From: a virus
Virus record (IMG/VR): IMGVR_UViG_3300033145_000922
Span: 1-20,576 of that record
DNA: 20,576 nucleotides
Reading direction: 5' to 3' (one strand)
Shown here in pieces: positions 7,770-14,632 of this stretch. Positions within the stretch are counted from its first letter, which is position 1, and every line of letters begins with the position of its first letter. The translations under genes were made by a program, and so were the position numbers. A model generated the notes under the pieces. The model had not been told where the DNA came from and searched no databases. It was given only the letters and a program-made list of their open reading frames with translations.

Positions 7770-8326
7770 TTTTGGCTGATAAATATATATTCGTACATGT
7801 CCCTAAGACTGGCGGTCAGTCTATTTCCAGGGCGTTGGGTGGGAAAACCCAAGATATTGCGACCCATACACCTTTGTCTGCTGTAGACAAAGACAATAGG
7901 TTTGCTTTTGGGTTTGTCCGTAATCCTTGGGATCGTATGGTTAGCTTGTATTGTTTTCTTTGTCAAAAAACTTTTAAAGTCACGGATAATTTTAATCAAA
8001 AAGAAGTGAAAAAGGCTGGATTTAAAAAATGGCTTATGCAATATGAATTTTATATGCAGGAGGATTGTTTGAGGGAAGGGTTGCAACCCATGCAGAGGCG
8101 GACACAGCTTTTTTGGTTGAGAAATTGTGACTATGTCGGGATGTTGGAACGTATAGAAAATGATTTTAAAATCGCCTGTAAATTAGCAAGTATTAAACAA
8201 GAGACACTACCACATGTCAACAAGACTGAACGTGGTGTGTATCAGCAATATTATGACAATAAAAGCCGAGAGCATGTGGCAAAATTTTTTGAGCCGGAAA
8301 TAACAAAATTTGGATATTTATTTTGA
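7766..8326 (+). CDS. Sulfotransferase family protein (Sulfotransfer_2-like)
   Basis: This 186-residue protein is a predicted PAPS-dependent sulfotransferase, which would move sulfate onto a hydroxyl, typically of a carbohydrate. YIFVHVPKTGGQSI at 7-20 is the 5'-phosphosulfate-binding loop with Lys14. FGFVRNPWDRMVSLY at 48-62 is the 3'-phosphate-binding segment, with Arg52 and Ser60 in the expected places. Its length is at the short end for this family, whose phage and bacterial members are often about 200 residues. I chose GTG 7766, which overlaps the previous stop as GTGA and has GGTGGG six bases upstream. ATG 7751 would add five residues and overlap 19 bases. The gene is AT-rich (about 30% GC in two counted lines). 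Confidence 0.8.
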   Translation: MILADKYIFVHVPKTGGQSISRALGGKTQDIATHTPLSAVDKDNRFAFGFVRNPWDRMVSLYCFLCQKTFKVTDNFNQKEVKKAGFKKWLMQYEFYMQEDCLREGLQPMQRRTQLFWLRNCDYVGMLERIENDFKIACKLASIKQETLPHVNKTERGVYQQYYDNKSREHVAKFFEPEITKFGYLF

Positions 8327-8889
8327 AACTCATAACAGTAAATAAATCCGGGGGTGTTTATAGGCCTGAACATACGGACAGGCTGGAAAGTCAATGTAAA
8401 AAGTTTGCTCCTGGTGTTGAATTTGTTTGCTTGGATGATAGTAATTTATTACATAATTGGCCAGGCTGGTGGTCAAAGATGGAAACATTTAGATTTTTGG
8501 GGCCTGTCCTCTACCTTGATTTAAGCAATACAATTATCAATGATCTAAAACCATTACTTTATATCGCTAAAAAACATTCATTTGTTGTTACTAAAGATTT
8601 TAATTTTCCTCAAAGGCTTGTTCAAAGTTGTATAATGTCCTGGGCTGGGGACATGAGATGGCTGTATGAAAAGTTCTTAAAAACCCCCAGTGCTTATATA
8701 GAAACATATAAAACACCAGATCGCTGGGGTGATCAAGGGTTTATTGAAGTTCATGCCAACACGTGGAAATACTGGCAGGATATCTTACCGGAATCTGTCT
8801 GCAGCTACAAAAAAAACAAGATTATTCCTGATAATTGCAGGATTATTAATTTTCATGGAAAGCCTAAACCTTGGGAGGTTAAAAATTGA
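8323..8889 (+). CDS. Glycosyltransferase-like protein with altered DXD
   Basis: This 188-residue protein resembles small GT-A-type glycosyltransferases found in phages and surface-sugar clusters. Recognisable parts are the N-terminal MKLITVN strand, WPGWWSKMETFRF at 46-58, PVLYLDLSNTII at 61-72, DRWGDQGF at 133-140 and the C-terminal INFHGKPKPWEV at 175-186. The site that is normally Asp-x-Asp, binding the metal and nucleotide-sugar, reads Asp66-Leu-Ser68, so metal-dependent catalysis may be weakened or altered. It starts at TTG overlapping the previous stop as TTGA, with GGAT about eight bases upstream. It is the most AT-rich gene here (about 23-28% GC in two counted lines). Donor and acceptor cannot be read from the sequence. 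Confidence 0.7.
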   Translation: MKLITVNKSGGVYRPEHTDRLESQCKKFAPGVEFVCLDDSNLLHNWPGWWSKMETFRFLGPVLYLDLSNTIINDLKPLLYIAKKHSFVVTKDFNFPQRLVQSCIMSWAGDMRWLYEKFLKTPSAYIETYKTPDRWGDQGFIEVHANTWKYWQDILPESVCSYKKNKIIPDNCRIINFHGKPKPWEVKN

Positions 8890-9485
8890 TTATACCAACA
8901 CGAGTAACCGCCCCTGCGGTTGAGCCGGTTACTTTGTCAGAAATAAAAACGCATTTGCGAGGGATTAATCATCTCGAACATGAAACATTGCTTAGGAATC
9001 TGATTGAATCTGCCCGGCAACAGGTGGAAGCTCAAACAGGGCGTGCTTTGGTGCAGCGTCAGGTAATTGCCTATTTCGAAGGTTGGCCTGATTCCAACGT
9101 GTTCGAATTACCTTTTCCGAAACTGCAAAGTGTCACTACAGTAAAATACACAGGCACGGACGGAACACAGTCAACTTTCTCAACCGACAACTATTCTGTC
9201 GATATCGATTCAGAGCCAGGCAGGGTAGTCTTAGGCTATTCAAAAACATGGCCATCCACGACATTGCACGAGCTTGATAACCCCATTGAGATTACGTATT
9301 TATGCGGTTACGCTCCTACGGCTGACAGTCCGGCTGATTATGTTGCCAACATACCTGAGAGTATAAAAACCGCCATGAAGTTCATTGTGGAACTTAATTA
9401 TGACCGACCGCCAGACGGGTACGCAAAGACTCTTGAAAACGCGGTGGATGCCCTTCTCGCGGTTTACAAGGTCTGGGGGTTTTAA
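8886..9485 (+). CDS. Head-tail connector, gp6-like (phiE125 gp8 family)
   Basis: This 199-residue protein is the adaptor ring that binds below the portal. It matches the gp6-like/phiE125 gp8 family: VEPVTLSEIKTHLRG near residue 15, LIESARQQVEAQTGRALVQRQ, the FELPFPKLQSVTTVKY strand region, and the closing block NIPESIKTAMKFIVELNY...AVDALLAVYKVWGF. The start is TTG 8886, overlapping the cassette's last stop as TTGA. A very good GGGAGGT at 8873-8879 inside the upstream gene supports this start despite the weak codon. Its GC content returns to about 40%, so the AT-rich patch ends at this boundary. Confidence 0.88.
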   Translation: MIIPTRVTAPAVEPVTLSEIKTHLRGINHLEHETLLRNLIESARQQVEAQTGRALVQRQVIAYFEGWPDSNVFELPFPKLQSVTTVKYTGTDGTQSTFSTDNYSVDIDSEPGRVVLGYSKTWPSTTLHELDNPIEITYLCGYAPTADSPADYVANIPESIKTAMKFIVELNYDRPPDGYAKTLENAVDALLAVYKVWGF

Positions 9486-9488
9486 CTC

Positions 9489-9803
9489 ATGATATCGGCC
9501 AGGATGGATGAACAAATTGTCTTGCGTTCAGTTTCAACTACAACCGATGATTATGGTCAGGCGGTTGAAACGTATAGCGATGATATCACAGTGTTCGCGA
9601 ATGTGACACGGCAGGGGGGAAAGGAAATTTTCAAATCTGGCAAAGTGTCAGAAGTAGATACCGTTTTCAAAATAAGGTGGTTTTCTGATATAGATGAAAC
9701 CTGGCAGATAGTGTATGATAATACAACATACAAAATAGTAGGAAAACCGAAAGAGTTAGGGCGGCGGGACGGAGTTGAAATTATTGGAAAGGCGCAGGAG
9801 TAA
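9489..9803 (+). CDS. Head-closure / head-tail adaptor (SPP1 gp16-like)
   Basis: This 104-residue protein matches the Phage_H_T_join family, which forms the stopper ring that closes the filled head. Typical features are the opening ISARMDEQIVLRSVSTTTDDYGQ, the VFANVTRQGGKEIFKSGKVSE strand segment, the KIRWFSDIDETWQIVYDNTTYKI core and a short C-terminal strand pair ending in GVEIIGKAQE. Its length is normal. It starts three bases after the connector and shares one base with the next start (TAATG). The order connector, stopper, gp10, terminator is the standard head-tail joining module. Confidence 0.87.
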   Translation: MISARMDEQIVLRSVSTTTDDYGQAVETYSDDITVFANVTRQGGKEIFKSGKVSEVDTVFKIRWFSDIDETWQIVYDNTTYKIVGKPKELGRRDGVEIIGKAQE

Positions 9804-10249
9804 TGTTACAGGCAAAATTAACAGGCGCGAAAGAATTAGAAGGATTGTTGAAAGAGTTTCCGCTCAGGATTCAGAGAGATATCATTAATTCGGTTGCGGC
9901 GCGTGGGGCAGCCGTTGTAAAAAAGCATGCAAAAAAGAACCTCAAACAAAACGGGAGTGTCCTCACGGGGGACTTGTTAAAATCAATAAAAACCAAAAAA
10001 ATGAAAGGGGTGCACGGTGTATATTCTATTTTCACAGCAAAAAAAGCCTTTTATTCTCATTTTATTGAATTTGGCACAAACAAAATGGCCGCCAAACCGT
10101 TTTTCAGGCCCGCAATTGATGAAAACACAGACGAAATTATGATGGAGATGAAAACACGCATGGCAAAGCGCATGGCAAAAGAGGCTGTGAAAATGAGTGC
10201 TAAATATAGGTCAATGTCAAAAACTTACAGGAAAAAGTTGGCGAAATGA
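9803..10249 (+). CDS. HK97 gp10-like head-tail joining / minor tail protein
   Basis: This 148-residue protein is recognised by GSVLTGDLLKSIKTKK followed by FYSHFIEFGTNKMAAKPFFRPAIDEN, the hallmark of the HK97 gp10 family. The family lies at the head-tail interface between stopper and tail terminator, and its exact role is not fully settled. The protein is very basic, with a Lys/Arg-rich C-terminal extension (KRMAKEAVKMSAKYRSMSKTYRKK) longer than in many relatives. A ribosome binding site (GCAGGAG) sits just inside the upstream gene. It overlaps the next start as ATGA. Confidence 0.88.
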   Translation: MLQAKLTGAKELEGLLKEFPLRIQRDIINSVAARGAAVVKKHAKKNLKQNGSVLTGDLLKSIKTKKMKGVHGVYSIFTAKKAFYSHFIEFGTNKMAAKPFFRPAIDENTDEIMMEMKTRMAKRMAKEAVKMSAKYRSMSKTYRKKLAK

Positions 10250-10650
10250 GCATAGAAGAGGGGATAAGATACATCCTGATAAATGATACTGACGTGGCTG
10301 CCTTAATATCTGCCCGCGTGTATCCAATGTTGATGCCGCAGGGGTATACACTTCCAGCGATTGTATATCAGAGAATAAGCGTGGACAGGCCACACACATT
10401 AGATCAAGGGCCGGTGGGCCGTGCAATCGGGAGGTTTCAGGTCGATTGTTATGCTGAGACATACGCTGCCGTAAACGAACTTGCCAATAAAGTTCGGTTG
10501 GCTTTAGATGGGTTTAAGGGCGACATGGGAAGTCAATCAGTGAGCGTGGGTGGAATACATTTGATGAGTGATCGTGATCTTTTCGAGGAAGCCACGGAAA
10601 TATACAGAGTAACACACGATTATTTTGTGCCATATTTTGAAACAATTTAA
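10246..10650 (+). CDS. DUF3168 tail terminator/completion protein
   Basis: This 134-residue protein fits DUF3168, the family of ring proteins that cap the head-proximal end of the tail tube and set its final length. Visible marks are IRYILINDTDVAALISARVYP near the start, QGYTLPAIVYQRIS, the RFQVDCYAETYAAVNELANKVRLAL helix and a closing RVTHDYFVPYFE strand. Its length is typical. It begins within an ATGA overlap with the gp10-like gene and ends 14 bases before the tail tube gene, from which it is separated by a strong ribosome binding site. Confidence 0.85.
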   Translation: MSIEEGIRYILINDTDVAALISARVYPMLMPQGYTLPAIVYQRISVDRPHTLDQGPVGRAIGRFQVDCYAETYAAVNELANKVRLALDGFKGDMGSQSVSVGGIHLMSDRDLFEEATEIYRVTHDYFVPYFETI

Positions 10651-10664
10651 AGGAGGACAGTGAA

Positions 10665-11105
10665 ATGACAGATGTAAGTGTAACTGCGAGCAAAGGGCTA
10701 TTGTTGAAAAAAGGGGACGGGGCAAGTCCCGAGGTGTTTACTTCGGTGGCTGGTATCCAGGATATGCCAGCGATTAGCACGGCAAAGTCCGTGAAAGATC
10801 AAACTGATTTAAGTGACAGCATAAAAGATTACGGGCTTGGGATCGGGGAGCCACCGTCAATATCATTGACATTGTTTTGGGATGTAGATCAAACACCCCA
10901 TACGGCCCTTATTACAGAGCATACAAACGAAACCAAAAGTAATTATCAAATCCTGTGTCCTGATTCACCTGCCACAACGTACACTTTCAGGGCACTGGTG
11001 ACCGGTTGGTCAACTCCTTACTCTGGGGTGGATGGTGACCTGATGTGGGATGTTAATTTTCAGTTGGTTGAAAACGAAAGTTCTGAAATAGTGACAAAAA
11101 GTTAA
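10665..11105 (+). CDS. Major tail tube protein
   Basis: This 146-residue protein is the probable tail tube subunit, which stacks as hexamer rings around the tape measure. The evidence is position (after the tail terminator, before the frameshifting chaperone pair), strong AGGAGG at 10651-10656 fitting a high-copy protein, and an all-beta, tube-like sequence: opening KGLLLKKGDGASPEVFTSVAGI, then SISLTLFWDVDQTPHTALI, TTYTFRALVTGWSTPYSG, and a closing DLMWDVNFQLV strand. No Ig-like extension is present, so it is a minimal tube protein. The family is clear by pattern, though I cannot name the exact subfamily. Confidence 0.83.
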   Translation: MTDVSVTASKGLLLKKGDGASPEVFTSVAGIQDMPAISTAKSVKDQTDLSDSIKDYGLGIGEPPSISLTLFWDVDQTPHTALITEHTNETKSNYQILCPDSPATTYTFRALVTGWSTPYSGVDGDLMWDVNFQLVENESSEIVTKS

Positions 11106-11115
11106 GGGGTGAAAT

Positions 11116-11526
11116 ATGGGGCTATTAAAAAAAGATCAAGTGCTCGCTTTCAAACTGTCGCCGGAAATTCAGACGTTCCTTTCCAAAACATTAGCTGGGG
11201 AGGTTAGTTTTAAGCGGATGACCGCAGCCGGGAATTACGCTATTGAGAGTTACACCACTATTTTCAATGATGATGGGAGCTATGAACGGAACTTTACGCA
11301 CCTCAAAGCAGCCATGGTAGCTTTTTCGATGGTAGATGGTGATGGTAACTTGTTTTGGGAGCAGGGAGATATAAAGGGGGCCTTAACTGAGTTCTCCCAG
11401 GAGGTGATTGACGAACTGTTTAATTTTGCAACGGAAGTTAACCCCGCTTTACCCGGTAAAAACAATGAAAAAGAAGATGCTGAGGATCTTGAAAAAAACC
11501 AGGAAGGGTCTTCGAGTACCGATTAG
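11116..11526 (+). CDS. Tail assembly chaperone, short form (lambda gpG-like)
   Basis: This 136-residue protein is read without frameshifting and occupies the slot of the lambda gpG-type chaperone, which coats the tape measure before tube assembly. It has no strong family motif I can name, and the call rests on position between tail tube and tape measure, on size, and on the frameshift signal near its end. Its tail is acidic and flexible (NNEKEDAEDLEKNQEG), as is common at the G/T junction. AAGGGGTG just before ATG 11116 gives a good ribosome binding site. The zero-frame stop is TAG 11524-11526, 25 bases after the slippery site ends. Confidence 0.83.
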   Translation: MGLLKKDQVLAFKLSPEIQTFLSKTLAGEVSFKRMTAAGNYAIESYTTIFNDDGSYERNFTHLKAAMVAFSMVDGDGNLFWEQGDIKGALTEFSQEVIDELFNFATEVNPALPGKNNEKEDAEDLEKNQEGSSSTD

Positions 11527-11816
11527 CCCTGGCACTGGGCAAGACCCGAAAAGAGTTGTTGGCGGGGCTGGATATATACGAGCTACAGGAATGGCAGTTG
11601 TTTTGGGATATAGAGGGCGGTTTTGGTGATATGAAAAGGGATTTGTTTTTTGGGCAACTCTGTTGTTTGCTTGCGAATATTCACCGAAACCCGAAAAAAC
11701 AGGCTCCTTTCAACCTTGAGGATTTTACGTTGAGGCCGAGAAAAGGACGCAGTAAAAATAACACAAAAAAGATCAGAAGTATATTAGAAGCGTTGACTGG
11801 GGTGAAGAATGGCTAA
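11116..11816 (+). CDS. Tail assembly chaperone, -1 frameshift fusion (gpGT-like)
   Basis: This is the longer product, made when ribosomes slip back one base at 11493-11499. It has 128 residues from the first frame, then 105 from the -1 frame starting with CCA at 11499, giving about 233 residues in all. The -1 frame is closed by TGA at 11490-11492 and opens exactly at the slippery site. It encodes RLALALGKTRKELLAGLDIYELQEW, which looks like a genuine folded domain of the gpT/GTA-adjacent type. The frame has no convincing separate start; TTG 11556 lies inside this conserved stretch. Its last eight bases overlap the tape measure start. By analogy with lambda, the fusion would recruit tail tube subunits to the tape measure. 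Confidence 0.82.
11493..11547 (+). promoter_or_regulatory. -1 programmed ribosomal frameshift signal
   Basis: The heptamer A AAA AAC (11493-11499) lies in the correct phase: zero-frame codons are AAA 11494-11496 and AAC 11497-11499. A six-base spacer, CAGGAA, follows. GGGTCTT at 11506-11512 then pairs perfectly with AAGACCC at 11541-11547. A second hairpin, GCCC (11526-11529) with GGGC (11537-11540) and a seven-base loop, stacks directly against the 3' strand of the outer stem. The layout of slippery site, short spacer and structure is classic. A local alternative hairpin, GAAG/CTTC around 11503-11513, would compete. Confidence 0.85.
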
Positions 11817-13908
11817 AAGTAATGATATAGGCTCGCTTGTTACTAATTTACAGCTCAATGACGCAAAGTTTCATAAAGACATGAAACGGGCTACGGTTGG
11901 TGTTCGGTCTTTTTCGGCCAAAACAAACAAGTTCCTTGCGCGGGCGGAAAGGGGCTGGAAAAGCTTTTCCAGGTCAGTGGGTAGTATCACCAAAAAACTA
12001 CACCCTCTGAAAATGGCATTAGGCGCGGTGGCCGGTGTTGGGGCGATGGGATATTTAATAAAATCGTCTATGAACACAGCAGACGCAATCGGGAAAGCGG
12101 CAGATCGTATCGGGATATCAACTGATGCGTTGCAAGAATACCGTCATGCGGCTGGGTTAGCAGGGATCGATTTGAGTGTGCTTGAGTCTGGGTTGGAAGC
12201 CTTTACGAAGCGGATAGGTGAAGCACGCCAGGGGACGGGTGCTATGGCGACGTACCTCGCAAAATATAATGAGGGGTTATTGGATAGCATTGTGAACGCC
12301 GGCTCCACTTCTGATGCGTTAAGCCTGCTTTTCACCGAGATGTCTAACATGTCGAGCGCGAGTGACAAGGCGGCTTTGTCAGCGGCGGCTTTTTCAAGGT
12401 CTGCCGGATTAAAAATGACGCTCCTCGTAAAGGGAGGTATCGCTGGGCTTACCGGTACGTTGAAAGAAGCTCGTGATTACGGATTAATCGTCAGTGAAAA
12501 AGTAATTCGTGATTCTGAATTAGCAAATGATAAGATGGCAACTGTTTTGGCGGCGGTCAAGGCCAAATTTGTCGAAATGGCGGCGTCTTTTGCTCCGGCA
12601 GTGACAGAAATAAGCGAACGTTTTTTGAACTGGATTAAAGAAAATAAAGAGGCAATAGAAAGCAAACTAAAAGATTTACAAAAATATGTTGTTGACTCCG
12701 TTAATGGGATTGTTGGGGCTTTTAAGCTGATGTCCGGGGGAGAGCTTATCCCGAAACTTGATGCCAGCAATCTTGAGACATTCTCAATTACTGCGGCAAA
12801 TACGGCTATATCTGTCTTGGGTCTGGCTCAGTCATTCCTCCGGCTTTCTAATGCCATGAGTGTTTTCGACTCACCTACGAAAAAGGGGCGGGCACGAATT
12901 GGAGCAGTCGTTAATGAGCAAACGGCAAAATACCTTAAGAGTATAGGGAAACGAGCAGAAGCATCGGGAGATACAGAGAAAGCCAGAGAGTTCTACAAGA
13001 GAGCGTCTGCCGCTGGCCAGGTAGCCGTTGATTTTCGAAACCAGTTAGTATCACTGGCTGAACCGATAGACGCCGCTAACCGGAAGATAGCGGAATACCA
13101 GACTAAAATAGATGCATTATCTCAACACATTGTCCAGGCCCATGAAAAAACGGCGGTAGCTGGAACAAAAGCAAAGGAACATATAGAGGAAGTCATCCGT
13201 GTTATTAATGGCACGCCGGTGACGATGTACATTAACGTTAGTGATGCCTTAAAATCAGTAGATAAAGTAGATAAGGCATTTGATCGGTTGAAAAAAAAGA
13301 TATCAACAATCAATTCCAATGTCAAAATGACAGGAGAGGCCTCAAGCAGAAAACCGCTCACGGAAAAAATCAACGATGTGCTGGACTTATATAAGCTTTT
13401 CCCGGAGCAAATGAAATTAGGGATCGACATGACTTCTCTTTCCGGGGCTTATGCGGCCTTGGAAAAAATACCTGCGAAGCTAAAACTATATGAGACTGTG
13501 AGAAGCACTGCTATAAGTGCTGAGGAAAGTCTGGCCAGGGGAGTAAAAAGGCAAGGCTCTGCTATCCACTGGGGGAATCTGCGCGCGAGAAGCACGAGTT
13601 ATCGGAGGAAGAGAGAGTCCGCTGAAGTGGACATCGAAGCGTACACCACGATGCGGCAGGGTCTCCTTAGCATGATCGAAAGCGGATATTATAACCGGGG
13701 TGGTTCCCCGGGCCTCCAGGATGGGGGAGGAACGCAGCCTGCCCGGCTCAACATCGGCCCAGTCACCGTGACTGTTTCTGGCACGGGGGGGGATAGAGAC
13801 CTCGCAATATCTCTCGCTGACGAACTGGATCATGAAATTGCTAATAAAATAATACATAACAGATCAGAGATAACGGCGGCACTGGGGATAACAAATGTCA
13901 GCAATTAA
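11809..13908 (+). CDS. Tail tape measure protein
   Basis: This 699-residue protein sets tail length and is held inside the tube before ejection. It is mostly helical with long Ala/Lys/Glu-rich stretches. A hydrophobic segment at about 69-84 (MALGAVAGVGAMGYLI) is typical of tape measures that later contact the host membrane. ADAIGKAADRIGISTDALQEYRHAA at about 91-115 is a widely shared tape-measure motif, and NIGPVTVTVSG near the C-terminus is also characteristic. It is a short member of the class; if one residue spans about 0.15 nm, as in studied siphophages, the tail would be roughly 100 nm, which is an estimate. GGGGTGA at 11799-11805 provides the ribosome binding site. Confidence 0.9.
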   Translation: MAKSNDIGSLVTNLQLNDAKFHKDMKRATVGVRSFSAKTNKFLARAERGWKSFSRSVGSITKKLHPLKMALGAVAGVGAMGYLIKSSMNTADAIGKAADRIGISTDALQEYRHAAGLAGIDLSVLESGLEAFTKRIGEARQGTGAMATYLAKYNEGLLDSIVNAGSTSDALSLLFTEMSNMSSASDKAALSAAAFSRSAGLKMTLLVKGGIAGLTGTLKEARDYGLIVSEKVIRDSELANDKMATVLAAVKAKFVEMAASFAPAVTEISERFLNWIKENKEAIESKLKDLQKYVVDSVNGIVGAFKLMSGGELIPKLDASNLETFSITAANTAISVLGLAQSFLRLSNAMSVFDSPTKKGRARIGAVVNEQTAKYLKSIGKRAEASGDTEKAREFYKRASAAGQVAVDFRNQLVSLAEPIDAANRKIAEYQTKIDALSQHIVQAHEKTAVAGTKAKEHIEEVIRVINGTPVTMYINVSDALKSVDKVDKAFDRLKKKISTINSNVKMTGEASSRKPLTEKINDVLDLYKLFPEQMKLGIDMTSLSGAYAALEKIPAKLKLYETVRSTAISAEESLARGVKRQGSAIHWGNLRARSTSYRRKRESAEVDIEAYTTMRQGLLSMIESGYYNRGGSPGLQDGGGTQPARLNIGPVTVTVSGTGGDRDLAISLADELDHEIANKIIHNRSEITAALGITNVSN

Positions 13909-14632
13909 GATCGGTTATATCAACATACTGGAAACATCCACTGTGACGTTAGTCGGGGCGTCCGAAGACCCTGACTATCCGCTCTACAGGCTGTATGATC
14001 GGAATATTGGAAGGCTCGCCAAGACAGACACCACCGATAATCAGGACATCAAAGTTCAACAATTGGGTGGGAATCAAGTCGTTAACACTCTTTTTATACC
14101 TGCAGGCCACAACCTGGATGGCGTGACGATGAACCTCAGATATAGCGATGATGGTATAACATATTTTTACGCCTCTTCTCAATGGTCACAATCTGGCGAA
14201 GGGCAGATATTGAAGGAGTTCGCTGCTCAAACACGGGAGTACTGGATGACAAACTGTTCCGCTTTTTCTAACCCCCCCGAAGCCTCAGAGTATTATTTGA
14301 CTTTTTTGTATTCTTTTGTGTGCGCGCCCCTATATGGTCTTTCAGATGGAGACCATCACAATGTATCCCGGAACGAAACAAAATCAGGTATAGCACATTT
14401 TCTCAGCCACGGTGAAAGCAGACGGCAGATGTCGTATAAACTCAACAATATATCAAGTGCGGAAAAGACTGAGATGGAAAGCTGGAATAACGAATGGGCT
14501 GGGTATAAACCTTTCCTGTTTGTCGATCATAACGCAAACGTTTTTTTTGCGGAACTTGCTTCACCTATTAAGTTTCAACAATTTTACAATTATTTTACTG
14601 CTGAGATATCGATACAGGAGGTTTTGGGCTGA
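13895..14632 (+). CDS. Distal tail / tail-tip protein with jelly-roll-like N-terminus
   Basis: This 245-residue protein follows the tape measure, the usual place of the distal tail (Dit-like) protein that starts the tail tip. The first about 100 residues read like a beta-sandwich of the discoidin type found in phage tail-tip proteins: LYRLYDRNIGRLAKT, VVNTLFIPAGHNLDGVTMNLRYSDDG. The second half (ETKSGIAHFLSHGESRRQMSYKLNNIS, then KPFLFVDHNANVFFAEL) may form the core ring domain. I cannot assign a named family with certainty. It overlaps the tape measure by 14 bases and shares one base (TGATG) with the next start. Confidence 0.6.
   Translation: MSAIKIGYINILETSTVTLVGASEDPDYPLYRLYDRNIGRLAKTDTTDNQDIKVQQLGGNQVVNTLFIPAGHNLDGVTMNLRYSDDGITYFYASSQWSQSGEGQILKEFAAQTREYWMTNCSAFSNPPEASEYYLTFLYSFVCAPLYGLSDGDHHNVSRNETKSGIAHFLSHGESRRQMSYKLNNISSAEKTEMESWNNEWAGYKPFLFVDHNANVFFAELASPIKFQQFYNYFTAEISIQEVLG

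Noticed and set aside
8608-8636. Possible internal promoter with TATAAT at 8631-8636 in the glycosyltransferase gene
   Set aside because: No acceptable -35 at 16-18 bases, and the region is very AT-rich, so chance matches are expected.
11556-11816. Separate gene starting at TTG 11556
   Set aside because: The same frame is open upstream to 11493 with continuous protein-like sequence, and the frameshift signal explains its expression. TTG 11556 has no ribosome binding site.
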